Assembly (NCBI GenBank): GCA_037974965.1
Contig: JBBPFI010000017.1
Location: 372,001 to 436,000, forward strand
Source: Dacryopinax spathularia
Lineage: Eukaryota > Basidiomycota > Dacrymycetes > Dacrymycetales > Dacrymycetaceae
Reading direction: 5' to 3'
Length of the DNA stretch: 64,000 nucleotides
Each line of letters begins with the position of its first letter. Within the stretch, counting starts at the first letter, position 1. This document shows positions 10,756 through 21,499 of this stretch, piece after piece. Both the position numbers and the translations under genes were made by a program. Under the pieces are notes generated by a model, which was given only the letters and a program-made list of their open reading frames with translations, was not told the DNA's origin and ran no database searches.

Positions 10756-11692
10756 ATGCCTACCTTTGCACAATTCTTTTCTTTCGACGCAAACCAATAC
10801 CGAGCTGAAATCAGCAAGCTAAACGATGACGAGCTACGCAACCTGGAACGCCAAACCGATCGCAAACGTATGGGTGCAGGAGCCCAAGTCGCTGCCGGCG
10901 TGGGCACGGTCCACCTCACTGGTGGCATTTCGCTTCTCAGCGTCCCACTCTCCGCTCGCGCACTACAGGTCGAGAGCAAGAAGTTGAAAGTGTTGCGTGA
11001 AGAGCTCGAGGCGCGTCATCTACAACGGCAAAATCGGAGGATGTGGGATATTGTGGAACCGATTGCTACCAACTTGACTGCGGCCGTGATAGGGGGAGGG
11101 ATCGTATGCGCCGAAGTCGACGCGGCAACAAGTCCTGTGGCCGCCGAAGTGCTGGAAGCCGCTGCCACAGTTGTGGCTGCCCTTCCAGATGATCTGGATG
11201 CCCCTTCGGCTAAACCCGAACCAACCCAACCCGCCTCATACGATGAACGCCAGCCTGGCCATCACGAGCATGGTAACCGACAGCATACCAGCCAGAAGCA
11301 TGACAGCCACGCGCATGCCGAACACAAGCGTACCAGCAGCAAGCATGACAGGCACAAGTGTGGTAGTCAGAAGCACGCCAGGCGCAAGCATGCCAACCGC
11401 AAGTATGACTCTGAGACCGATGAATCCGACTCCGAAACAGACTGCTCTTCAGACGATGAATCACTCAGCGAGGAAGACAATAATGCGAGCAAGGCGAGCG
11501 ATGCCTCCGATAGTGAAAGCGAGAAGAAAGGTAGAGTCTCGCATCGACGCAAACGTGCAACCAAGAGCAACACCAAGAACCAATCGAAGGTCAGTTCACA
11601 TATACCTTTTGCCACTTCCCATTGCTCACCGATTTGAGCAGACTCATCGCTCGGAGAAACACTCTGAGAAACGGCACCACTCTCGGTGCTGA
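10756..11692 (+). CDS. Gly/Ala-rich fungal protein, paralog 2, with His/Lys repeat tail
   Basis: Function unknown; 294 aa. Its first 120 residues match the gene at 6434 in order: MPTFAQFFSFDANQYRAEI, a charged helix, a Gly/Ala stretch (AAGVGTVHLTGGIS), SARALQVESKKLKVL and a second Gly-rich block (AAVIGGGIVCAEV). From about residue 165 it diverges into a His/Lys/Ser-rich repetitive segment (KHDSHAHAEHKR, KHDRHKCGSQKH), then an acidic Ser/Asp/Glu run (DETDESDSETD) and a basic end. Two exons, 10756-11589 and 11642-11692, are split by a phase-0 intron in the same relative place as in paralog 1, again followed by a short His/Lys-rich exon (HRSEKHSEK). The shared intron supports common descent by local duplication, followed by change in the tails. 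Confidence 0.8.
11260..11410 (+). repeat. Degenerate tandem repeat coding for His/Lys-rich units
   Basis: Within paralog 2 the DNA repeats short units built around AAGCATGACAG, AAGCATGCC and similar words. They encode QKHDSHAHAEHK, SKHDRHKCGSQK and ARRKHANRKYD. Spacing is about 27-33 nt and the copies are imperfect, so the repeat is old or under selection only for composition. Confidence 0.6.
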
Positions 11693-11965
11693 AGGCGGCC
11701 AGCTTTTCCTGTTTCCTTTATTCTCTTTTGGTCTCCCTTTTGAACATTCATGTTACATTCCTCGTATGACCTGTCATAGTGTGCTCCATGTGTACACATA
11801 ACGGCAGAATGCACACTCTTCCTTGGTTTCATCATTTCGCGGTACAATATTCGGCTCCGACACTTCGGTCTTAAGTGCTCGCCTCCTAATCTCCGACTTT
11901 CCGAATGCGTTCATCAACGCCAGTTGCAGTCCAAAAATCGTCAGTTCTGCTTCGAAGTCTACAAA

Positions 11966-12723
11966 ATGTATCGCGCCCTCCTCCCCCGTTCAACCCGCCC
12001 AGCAGCACTCCGACAAACCCTCAGTCGGCGATGGAACACCACCACCACCTCAACAGCACCCGCCTCAACAGCCCAAGTCGTCAGCTCACTGCGGAGCAAA
12101 CTCCAGCTCTCGCTAAAAGAGTCCATGAAAGCGAAGGACACCCAGCGGACTACCGTAATTCGTGTACGTACGCTTTAGGGTACCCTCTCTCACCTGGTGA
12201 AAGAAGGAGAGTGCTGAGTGCTGATCTGGATTGTGGGCAGTCTGTACTGGCTGATGTGCTGAATGCTGAGAAGGCTGCCAAAAGCAATACTTCGGCTGAT
12301 GGGGAGGTCATCAGGGCGCTCCAGCAGGGCATTTCCCGTCGGTGCGTCCCTCTCCTCTCCTCTCCTCTCCTCTGCGCTCCCATCTATTCAGAACGATCCT
12401 GACTGGTTTTGTTGTACGGGTTCGACAGGGAAGAAGCCATAACGCAATACGTCGCCGCGTCCCGCACCGACCTAGTCGACTCCACCCGCTCCGAAATCGA
12501 CATCCTCCGCTCGCTCCTCCCTCCCCAGCTCAGTGAGGCAGAAGTAGACGCGCGGATTAGAGCTGTGCTGGAGGGGCTGGAGAAGGAGGGCGAGAGGGAG
12601 AGGGTTAATCTGGGCGTGGTGATGAGGCGGTTTTGGGAGGGGACGAGGAGGGAGGAGGTCAGTCCTGCGTTGGTTAGTGAGAGGGTTAAGAGGGCGCTGC
12701 AGGCTGGTGCGGGGGCTGCATGA
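11966..12723 (+). CDS. AIM41: AIM41-like mitochondrial YqeY-domain protein
   Basis: YqeY/AIM41 proteins are related to the GatB tRNA-binding tail; yeast Aim41 is mitochondrial and of uncertain role. The start MYRALLPRSTRPAALRQTLS is Arg/Ser/Leu-rich without acids, a good matrix presequence. The YqeY domain begins at SSLRSKLQLSLKESMKAKD and includes TTVIRSVLADVLNAEKA, REEAITQYVAASRTDLVD, EIDILRSLLPPQLSEAEV and a helical end (LVSERVKRAL). There are three exons: 11966-12163, 12241-12341 and 12429-12723 (197 aa). The second intron carries a (TCTCC)n tract. The gene is tail-to-tail with HRD1, whose stop is at 12921. Confidence 0.9.
12351..12373 (+). repeat. (TCTCC)n microsatellite
   Basis: Four and a half copies of TCTCC lie inside the second intron of the AIM41 gene, just after the donor. 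They act as a long pyrimidine tract and are likely length-variable. Confidence 0.8.
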
Positions 12724-12920
12724 GGGGAATGTACTGCCCAGGGTGCATGAAGGGAAACTGGGTGAAGCAAGAGGAGTACGTTTCGGAGTGTATAATATCG
12801 ACTATCGGGTTAATGAGGAAGTGCACCACTCAAACCTGGCACGGGCAGCGAGGGAGGCACTACAGTAACACCGACAGATTTCATTCGCCCAACCTCGCAA
12901 CCATCTCAACCTCCTACAAA

Positions 12921-15900
12921 CTACGAATAATAGCTCCTCCTCGGATCCTCATCCCCCATCTCCCGTCTCTTCCCCTCCGCCTTACTCTCCTTCTCTCCAC
13001 CCTCATCCCCACCCCCACCCCTACTCCTTCCACCCTCCTCCTCACCTGCCCGACCGCTCCGGGTGTGATCGCGTGCAGAGGAAGACCCGCCCTCAGCGCC
13101 CAACACCCCAGCCAACCGACTCCTCACCCTCACAAGCTCCTCCACGCTCTCCCACACGACGCCCTGCAGCCTCTCTAGCGTCCTGAGCGTCTCGTCAACT
13201 TCTTCAAGGCTGAGCCGGCCGGGGTCGAGGGTCGGCCTGCTTCCGCTCGCAGCACTTCCCGCGGGTGCCGGCGCGGCGGAGGTAGCTGGAGAGCCGGGAG
13301 CTGCACCGGGTTGGGGGAAGGGAGAGGCGGGGTTGGGGAAATAGGAAGAGAGGTGTTGGGATGTGTAGGATAGAGGGGGGAGGGGGGCGGCGCCCGGTGA
13401 GAAGAGGGGGATGAGGAGCGGGTTTGGGGGGAGTTGCTGAGTGGGCTGGGGCGGTGCTTGTCCTGTACTTGGGGCTTGCACGGCAGGCTGAGCAGAACCG
13501 GAGTTGCTCGGGGCAGCAGCTGAGGTGCTGGATGGCAAAGGAGTAGTAGGCGTCGGCCTCAACCCCGCTGTCTCCTGCGAAGTACTTGTCGAAGCGGCGT
13601 TGCCGTCGGGAGCAGAAGGAGCACGCTTGATGCCCATCCTCCGGAGAGCAGCCTCAGCCGCAGCCCTCCTCGGATCCAGAGGCTCCCGCGACGTTCCTCT
13701 CTCTTCTTCTCTTTCTTCTTGCACGTATCCCTGTTGTTGTCCTTGCTGCTGTCTTTGGCCGGCGGACGGCCCAGCGGGCGTCGTAGCCGCAGGCGTCCCC
13801 CCCGCAGTTGCCGCAGGCGTAGCAGCCGGCTGAACTCCCTGCACCCCCTGCCCCGGCTGAGCCTGCCCCTGCCCAGCCTGCACGGGCTGTTGACCCCCCC
13901 ACAACCCCCCACCGCCGCCCAGCACCCCCAGCGCAGGATCAAACCCCGCAAACCCCCACATTAACTGAGGCAGCAAGGGGAACCCGGGTTGTTGCAGGTT
14001 TTGAAGGTTTTGAAGGTCTGCGGGGGGTTGGGGTAGGGCTGCTCCCGCTGCTGGGGGTGCTGCTGGTGCTCCGGGTGCGTTGGCTGGATTGGCTGGGTTG
14101 GCTGCGGCAAGTGCGTTCGGGGCGGCGGGTGCTTGCCCTGCTCGAGGTGCTGCTGCTGCTGGGGTTGGGCCGTCGGCCGGTTCCAGTACAGTTCTCCGAC
14201 TACAACCCACACATCAGCCTACATCCCAACCCAAGAACACCGGCGGGCGTGGAAAAAGAATAGGAAGAGGGATGAGCGAGACGCACCAAGTCGGACAACT
14301 CTGCTGTCTCTCGAGCCAGCTCCTCAAGCACTGGAAATGGAATATATGTCCACATGGCAGTTTCTTGGGTGTCATATTCGGGCCGTCATCGTCCACTCTG
14401 GGCGGTCTGGCCACTGTCTGTCTCTGTCTTTCTCCCTGTGCGTCTCTTTCCTGTACTTGTCCTGTCGAGTTTTCTGGAGCCGAGGAGCTGGGAGATGTGG
14501 TGGATGTGGTGGATGGTGGTGCGACAGCAGCGGGTTGACGAGCCCGCATCTCATCCCGACAAATAATACACACCGCCCCCCCTCCCCTCCCCTCCAATTC
14601 CTCCAGCTCCGCCACACTCGCATCAGGGTACCTCTGGTCCATGTTCCGCGTAGCGTGCCGGTACCGGATCAAGTCCCGGACGCGGGTGATGAAGGAGCGC
14701 GTGGTGAGGTAGACTTCGCGCATTATGTTGAGGGGGAGGCCGTAGAATGTGAGGATTAGGAGGAAGAAGAGGAGGTAGGTGAGGAGTTTTAGGAAGTCTG
14801 TGGAAGGGGGGAGGGTTAGCGGATTCCGAGCGAGTGCGAGGTGGGGAAGGCAGGGTGGGGAAGGTGTCGGCGACGAACATGAGGATGCGGAGGAGCTATG
14901 GAGTATATGCAGGTAAGAAGCGTGAGAAGGATTGGGAGTGAGTGGTGCGGGGCAAGTATCTGCGCCCAAATCCACCCAGAACGCTCGAAAGCCCCCCTAT
15001 ATCCAGCCGCAGACGGCAACACCCCCGGAAACCAACCTCCCCGGAAGACCCCCATGCGAACTTAAACCGAGCCGAAAGAGGTGAAACAGGAACGAGAAGA
15101 AAGAGCCCGGAGGAGGGAGAGGGAGAGGGACGCACCAGTAAACAGCTCCGTATAGAAGATCCACATGCTCTTGTCCTGCCACGGCGGTGCATTTTCCCCT
15201 CCCCTCGTAGCAGCGCGTCGGATATCGTACGTTATTATAAGGTAGCGGAGGATGTTGTTCAGGAGGGTTGAGAGGAGGATCGCGTACTGCGGGCGGGGTT
15301 GGTCAGCAACACATATGGAGAAGAGGGACGGGGGAGGGGCGACAAGCGGGAAAAGGGGAGTGAAGAAAGAGGGAGAGGGAAGGTGGGCAAGTCGGGTCGG
15401 GTCGGGTAGGTTAGACCGTGCAACAGGTTAGGGGGAAGAGGTGAACTGGCTACAGCAGTGGAAAGCGCTGGGAGAGGGAGATGTGGAGAGCAAGAAATGG
15501 AGGATCGGAGTGATTTGCTCAAGCCCCCACTCACCTCATTACCAAACAAGACCACCCCCCCCACCCCCTCCTCCCAAACCCTCCCCACCGCCCACCCCAA
15601 CAGCCCCAGATCCACCACCCCAAGCACGCCAAAAAGCACCCCCACGCGCACATGAAACCCCCCCGACGGGCCAGGCCAGGGAAGCTGGTCCATCCATTCG
15701 ATCCTGTCTGAGAGCAACCAGTGGAATGATTTGAGGAAGAGCAGGAGGGAGAAGTGCAGGAGGAAGGGCGTGTCGAATGACTCGCGGAAGATCGTGAATG
15801 CTAGGAGGGACTCGGTGAGGAAGTACCAGATGCGGTCGTAGAGTCTCTGTGCGGGGAGGGGGTGGCGTTAGCCGACTGCTGAGGAGCGAGCAGAGGGAGG

Positions 15901-16554
15901 GAGGCGGGGTGGATAAAGAAGGGGAGCGAGGAGGGGTGGAAGGGGGTGAAGGGGGTGAGGGAGTGGAGGAGACGGAGAGTAGAAAGACGAGAGGTCGAAT
16001 GAGGGGAGAGGAAGAGGGACAGCGGGAAAGGACGATGAGGAGAAGAGGGGAGGAAGGAACGTAAGGGAAGGGAAGGGAAGGCAAGGAGGACAACGGAGCG
16101 TACCTCGACCTCCGACGCCCTCAATGGCCCAAAGAAGATCCTCTGCAGTATTCGCCCAAATATGAGAGTGCAGAAGAATCCCAGGTTCGCCAGTGCCTGC
16201 ACGCCCGTCAGTCAATTAATCCCATGCCTCCTCAAGAAGACCATAAGCCCAGCGCTGGAAGGTAGGAGGTGATGGATGGTAGGATGAAGGAGAGAGAGGT
16301 GGTTGAAAGTCGTAGGCAGGATGCAAGCCCAGACCCACCAAAACACTCCCCGCACTCCTACTCAAATAAACAGCCGCACTGTAAAAATTCGAATACTGTC
16401 TGAACGCCCGCACCACCGCGCTCCCCGCGAGGAGGAGCGACAGAAGTCCATAGACCGCGAGCCTGTGGCCCGAGATGAGGGATGAGAGTGTTTGGGTCGT
16501 TTGGTGGCGGAGGCGGAGGAGGGCGGGGGGGAGGGCGAGGGGGGCGGCGTCCAT
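12921..16554 (-). CDS. HRD1: Hrd1/synoviolin E3 ubiquitin ligase of ERAD
   Basis: ER membrane RING-H2 ligase that retrotranslocates and ubiquitinates misfolded proteins. Six exons: 16554-16339, 16196-16104, 15846-15535, 15286-15136, 14797-14287 and 14199-12921 (853 aa). Exons 1-5 carry the multi-pass membrane domain with signature pieces [31 protein letters not shown] and [10 protein letters not shown]. The RING starts with CIIC (about residue 334) and ends with [12 protein letters not shown] and QQSCPTCR. About 64 residues separate the CIIC from CGH, a longer insert than the roughly 25 of yeast Hrd1. The C-terminal 430 aa are Pro/Ala/Gln-rich and disordered, with one conserved-looking helix near the end ([16 protein letters not shown]). 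Introns 1-4 are 142, 257, 248 and 338 nt, far longer than elsewhere in the window, and pyrimidine-rich in the transcript. Confidence 0.95.
15849..16100. repeat. Polypurine/polypyrimidine tract in HRD1 intron 2
   Basis: About 250 nt are nearly all A/G on the plus strand (C/T in the HRD1 transcript), with many GGG/GGGG runs. The stretch fills the intron between HRD1 exons 2 and 3. It is not a simple tandem repeat, although GGGAAGGGAA units occur near 16060-16080. Confidence 0.7.
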
Positions 16555-16935
16555 GGTGCCTTTGTGCTGCTTTTCCCTGTGGACTGCTAGCCGTCTAGTA
16601 ATAGGAAGACAGGGGAGAGGGAGAGAGACGGGATGAGACGAGACGAGAGACGGTGAGCACGGAGAGAGGTGACGTCCCTGGAGACGTGTCAACCCGGCCT
16701 GACAATATCGGCGATATCCCTCATCGGCTTTAAGTTGGATTACCTAATCCTCAAGTCTAAATTTCGGAAAACCCTGAGAGGACGGGACGTCACTTTTCAC
16801 GCCCTCCTCCCTCCTCTTTCCTCTTTACACTCTTGACAAACGCCTCTGATCGCTTCTCTCGGGGTATCTCTTGGGTGAAGCTGGTCTACTTCTAAGCTGG
16901 TTATTGTTGGAGAGATTGTGTTGCGCAGGACAGGG
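16555..16935. promoter_or_regulatory. Divergent promoter HRD1 / mtTFB
   Basis: The two ATGs face away from each other 381 nt apart, so both promoters lie here. The HRD1-proximal half is G/A-rich on the plus strand. No specific factor site can be named with confidence. Confidence 0.5.
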
Positions 16936-19239
16936 ATGAGACTCTCCTCTGCCCGCCAGGCCCTCATCCGGCTCGCTACCTCCAGCACCGCCCACTGCTC
17001 GCGTCTCCCACTTCCGTCCCACTCCGTCCTCCCATCCCACTCCCTCCCGCACTCTCCCAACCACAGCAGACCCGCCTCCACCTCCACTACCTCCTCCCCA
17101 TCTCCCTCCTCCCCCTCCCAAGAAGCCCCAAAACGTCGCCCCGGCCGCCCCCGCAAAACGCCGCCCTCACCGCTCCCCCCTCCCCCCTCGGCCTCGGACA
17201 CAACGAGCGCGACCGTCTCAGCCTCAGCCTCGTCCAAACGCAGAAAACGGGAGCGGGAGCTGCTGGCGGTCGAGTTCCTGCCTATTCCCGGTAGTGAGCG
17301 GAAGAAGACTGGGCCGAAGCCTGGGTCGGAGAGGAAGAGGGCTACGAGGGCTACGACTGCTACTGCTCCTGCTGCTCCTGCTGAGGGCGAGGCTGCTGCT
17401 GAGGATGCTGAGCGAGCGCAAGAAGAAGAAGAAGAAGAAGAAGGCCAAACGGAGGACCCCACCCCCACCGCCCAAGCCCGGCGCGGTCCGAAACGCAGCG
17501 CCCCCACCTCCCCCCCTTCCCGCTTGCGCCGCCCCAGCCCCTACCACGAGCAAGGCAAGCTGCACCACAAGACGCGCAAGGCCATGGGCACGTGGGACCT
17601 TCCCTCCTTCACCCCCTCCGCCATCCGCTCGTCCAACGCTTTAATCCCTCGTTCTGCCAAAGCCTGGCGCTGTCCCGTCCAAGAAGCGCGGTCAGGGCTG
17701 ACGGGGGAAAGGTTGCCCTGGTTGGGAGAGAAGGAGTATGACGAGCTGAGGATGGTCGGGAATGTGCATTATCATGTGCTGCTTAAGGAGGGGGAGAGGG
17801 CGAGGCTTGTGGTGGCGAATTGGCTGAGGGATGGCGAGGGGGAGTGGGAGGACGGGAGAGGGGCCGAGCTGGGGGATGTGTTGAAGGGGCCTTGGGTGCC
17901 GCCTGCTTCTTCTTCTTCTGGGGGGGAGGGGAAGGTGGTTATTGAAGCGTATGCCGGTGCGTGCTCTCTTTCTTCCTCTCTTCCTTCCTTTCTCTCTCTC
18001 TCTTTCTACTACGGAAAATGTTGGAGACTGATCAAATATTTGGCTTGTGTGGTCCATAGGCGTCGGCAACCTCACCCGCGCCCTCCTCGAGCACCCCCCC
18101 ACCTCCATAAAACGCATAATAGCAATCGAAGACCACCCCTCCTTCCTCCCCCACCTCCGTCGCCTCTCCCTCGCCGACCCGCGCCTCCACGTAATCCCCA
18201 GCAGCTCCTTCCACTGGCAGACCTACGAGCGCATCTTCTCCTCCCCCGACCTATTCGGGGACGTCCCTCGCCATCCCTGGGAAGCGGGCGTGCATCCGAC
18301 TCTGAGGTTTGTGTCCCGGATGCCGCTGGTCGTCGATAGTGAGCAGCTTGTGAGCCAGTTTTTGAGGTTTGTGCCCGGGAGGGGGTGGCTGTTTAAGTGG
18401 GGGAGGGTGCCGATGGGGTTTTTGTTGCCGTATAATTTGTGGGATGTGAGTCTTTTTCTCTTTCTGTACTTCTCTTCTCTCTTCTTCTCTCCTTCTCACC
18501 GTCGTTCCATTCCTTTCCGCGCTCTTCTCCCTCCTGCTCGCTCCGCCTTCCTCTTCTCCCGCTCATCTGCCTCTGCCGCTTGGCCTCGAATTTGGGATTT
18601 CGGGATCGCGCTTCGTTGCATTGTCTGGCCATGTGGACTCAAGTGCTAACGCACCCCCGCTAGCGACTCACCGCCCTCCCCGGAAAAGAACAACGCTGCA
18701 AGCTCACCATAATCTCCCGCCTAATGGCCTCCTCCCGGCTCACCCTGCCCATCTCCCTCCTCCAGCCGTACGCCGACCACTTCCACCCCCCACCAACAAA
18801 AGACGACCTCCGCCGGGCCTTCTCCTCCCACCACGTACGGGACGTCAACTCCAAAAACAAAGGCCGACAACTGGGCCACCCATACGTCGCTGCCTCTTTC
18901 ATCCCCCGTCCCGACCCGGTCGTGCGAAGCAGCGAATTGGATCAGTGGGACTATGCACTGCGGATGCTCTTTGTCCAGCGCTCCCAGCCAGTGAGCGAGG
19001 CGATCCACGCCCTGGGACTAGGGGCGAAGAGTTTGTTAAGGGAATTGAAGTTCGATACGGAGAAGGCGCCGAAGGATATGACGGAGAGTGAGTGGAAGGA
19101 GGTCGTTGATGCCTTTCTTGATTGGCCGTTCGCGCCCAGTGTGTATGAGAGGGTGCCGGGTGTGGGGGATGAGAGGGAGAGGGTTAGGAGCTCGAGGAGC
19201 GTGCTTGGGGAGGGGGGGGATGAGGGAGGGGAGGACTAG
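16936..19239 (+). CDS. MTF1: Mitochondrial transcription factor B-type / rRNA adenine dimethylase-like protein
   Basis: Member of the KsgA/Dim1 methyltransferase superfamily, resembling mtTFB/Mtf1, which assists mitochondrial RNA polymerase in promoter opening. The ATG at 16936 is the first in frame and gives an Arg/Ser/Ala-rich presequence (MRLSSARQALIRLATSS). The methyltransferase core starts with VIEAYAGVGNLTRALL (the SAM-loop motif ExxAGxGxLT), split by an intron inside the motif, then IIAIEDHPSF and FVSRMPLVVDSEQL in place of the NLPY motif of true methylases. Three exons, 16936-17956, 18060-18445 and 18664-19239, give 660 aa. The N-terminal 250 aa are unusual: low-complexity, with an AT-hook-like KRRPGRPRK and a poly-Glu run. 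Loss of the canonical catalytic motif suggests transcription rather than methylation, which is inference. Confidence 0.8.
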
Positions 19240-19728
19240 GACTGCGTTGGACAGTCTTGTCAAATGACGTTGGAGAACAAAACAGGCCATTTAATCATGA
19301 TAACTAATCTTAATGCACACGACTTCGCATTTCCGGGACACGCCGCCCTCAGTAGAGGTTGATATCCCAGCTTTCATGCCATGGGGGTGATAGGGCGCCG
19401 TCTACTCGAAGGGTGAGACGGATGGATGCGTGCATAATTAGGACTCGTGTTGACTATCGATACAGCAAGAACAACAGGACTAAAGACTAACGATACAGTG
19501 CTACAGCGATTATTAGGTTAAGGGGGGCATACAACGGTCAATGCTCTCCGTCTTCGACTTCGACTTCGACTTCGTCTCCGTCAGCGCCAGCGTCGACGTT
19601 TTCATCCTGCAGCTCTCTCCGTCTCACTTTCGGCCCTCGGTAGATGCGTCTTGCGTTCTTCATGACGGCTTCCGAAGCGCCACACTTGGGACTGGGTCGG
19701 AGTTTCCGACTTGCGTTGACGCGTCGTC
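19240..19728. other. Convergent 3' region with a short CTTCGA repeat
   Basis: This stretch lies between the stops of the mtTFB gene (plus) and the sugar transporter (minus). The only structure noted is a CGACTT hexamer repeat near 19555-19575. No gene is supported. Confidence 0.45.
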
Positions 19729-21499
19729 CTAGACGTGCTCGACATGCTCTCCAACCATCGTGCTCCCCCTCGAATCCTCACTCCCAGCTCGTCCCAGCGG
19801 CTGCTGCCCCCCCTTCATCCCCCTCTCCTCCACCTCCATCACCCGTCCGATCCTCGCCTTATCCCCCCTCAACCTCTTCTCATCCTCCTCCCTCTCCCTC
19901 TCCTCCCCCTCACTCAACCCCCTCGCCACCCTCCCACTCGTCCAAGGCCTCACCCCCTCATCAAGATACATCCTATCAACCGCCTCCAAGCTCAACCCCC
20001 CACTCTCATACAGCCCCCCCCACACCACCGCCGCGCCCAAAAGATTACAGCTCGCAAAAACGAACCCGAACCTGAACTGGATCGCGCTCGTAATGAAGGG
20101 AGTGAAGAACGCAAGCAGGAAATTCCAGATCCAGTTGCTCATCGTGCTCAACGCCCCCTGCTTGGCCCGAGTGCGCGTGGGGAAGGTTTCGCCGATCAGG
20201 ATCCAGATCCCTGGTGCCCAGGTGCTCGCGTAGCCTAGGATGAACAGGCAGGCGGAGACGATCATCAGCAGCCCCATGGGGTGCGTGACGGTGGTGGTGC
20301 CCGCGGGTGTGCCGGGCGGGGAGGGGATCGCGCCCGCTGTGCCAGCGGCGGCGAATATGAACAGCCAGATGCTTTGCCATATCCCGCCTATTATGAGCGG
20401 CTTTCGACGGCCGAAGCGCTCCATTACGTATAAGCCGAGGAAGGTGCACCCGAAGTTGATAGCGCCGAAGATGATCTGCGTGATGAACGAGTCCGAAATG
20501 CCGACACTCTGCATGATAGTCGCGCCATAGTAGAAAAAGTAGTTGGCGCCCGTGAGCTGTTGCAGGCTCTGGAGCGACATGCCCAACAGCGTGCGGTAGA
20601 GCGTCTTCCGTTTCGGGCGGAAACAGTCCGCCCATGTTGCCCGCGTGAGCTTCGATTCGTCTTCCACGGCCTGCCGGATCTCTTCAAAGTCCGCTTCGAC
20701 CGCCTCTGGGGCCTTCTCCTTCCCCCCATGCGTCCTCGCGATGCTTGCCCTAGCCTCGTCCAGCCTTCCGCGCTGGATGAGCCATCTGGGCGATTCGGGC
20801 ATAAACAATATCCCCACGCCCAGCACGACGGCCCAGATCAGTCCGAGGGCTATGACCACGCGCCAGGAAGAGCTGCTGGGAGAAAGACGGCGCGTGCCGA
20901 GCGAGATGAGGTAGGCGACGAGGATGCCGAATGTTATGAAGAGCTGGTAGGTGCCCGTGAGGGTGCCTCGGATTTGTTTAGGGGCGGTTTCGGCTTGATA
21001 CATCGGTACGGCTGCTGAAAGGGCGCCTATTCCGAGGCCGGAGATGAAGCGGCCAACTGCAGGCATTGGTTAGTCCTGAGTTGGGAGGAGAGGGGAGGAG
21101 AGGAGAGGAAGGGAGGGGGGACGTACTGGCAACCTGATACCACGCCCTCATCGCCGTCACCTGTATCAACACCCCCGCGCCAAAAACCGCACACTCAACA
21201 CTCATCGCCCTCCTCCTCCCCAACCCATCCGCCACCACCGCCCCCCCAAGCGCCCCGATCGCAGTGCCGATACTCAACAACCCCACAATCAAGCCCTCAA
21301 TAGCCGGGTAAAATGCACACTGCGTGGATGGGTCTGAGTCGCCTGTGCAGACCCCGAATCGGAGGAGGAAGTCGGGCATGAGGAGTATGTCGCTTATCTG
21401 GCCGGTGTCGTACCCGAAGATGAAGCCGCCCATGGAGGCGAGGACGGCGAGGAGGATGGAGAACCCCGAGATGGGGTTGCCGGAGATGGTGAGGGCCAT
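19729..21499 (-). CDS. MFS hexose-type sugar transporter
   Basis: A plasma-membrane sugar porter (MFS family 1), probably for glucose or related hexoses. There are two exons, 21499-21127 and 21056-19729, with a 70-nt intron (566 aa). The sequence starts directly in TM1 (FSILLAVLASMGGFIFGYDTG) with only a dozen residues before it. Conserved motifs: ADGLGRRRAMS (RxGRR loop), the sugar-transport signature GRFISGLGIGALS, PESPRWLIQRGR, LQQLTGANYFFYYG in TM7, ERFGRRKPL and GETFPTRTRAKQGA. The last 90 residues form a charged cytosolic tail rich in Glu, Arg and Gly (EEREREEDEKRLRG). It is far shorter than the tails of the Snf3/Rgt2 sensors, so a carrier is more likely. It is convergent with the mtTFB gene and has an unusually long 3.2-kb upstream region. 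Confidence 0.93.

Noticed and set aside
16918-16936. Upstream GTG start for the mtTFB-like gene
   Set aside because: Not an ATG. The ATG at 16936 gives a proper mitochondrial presequence.
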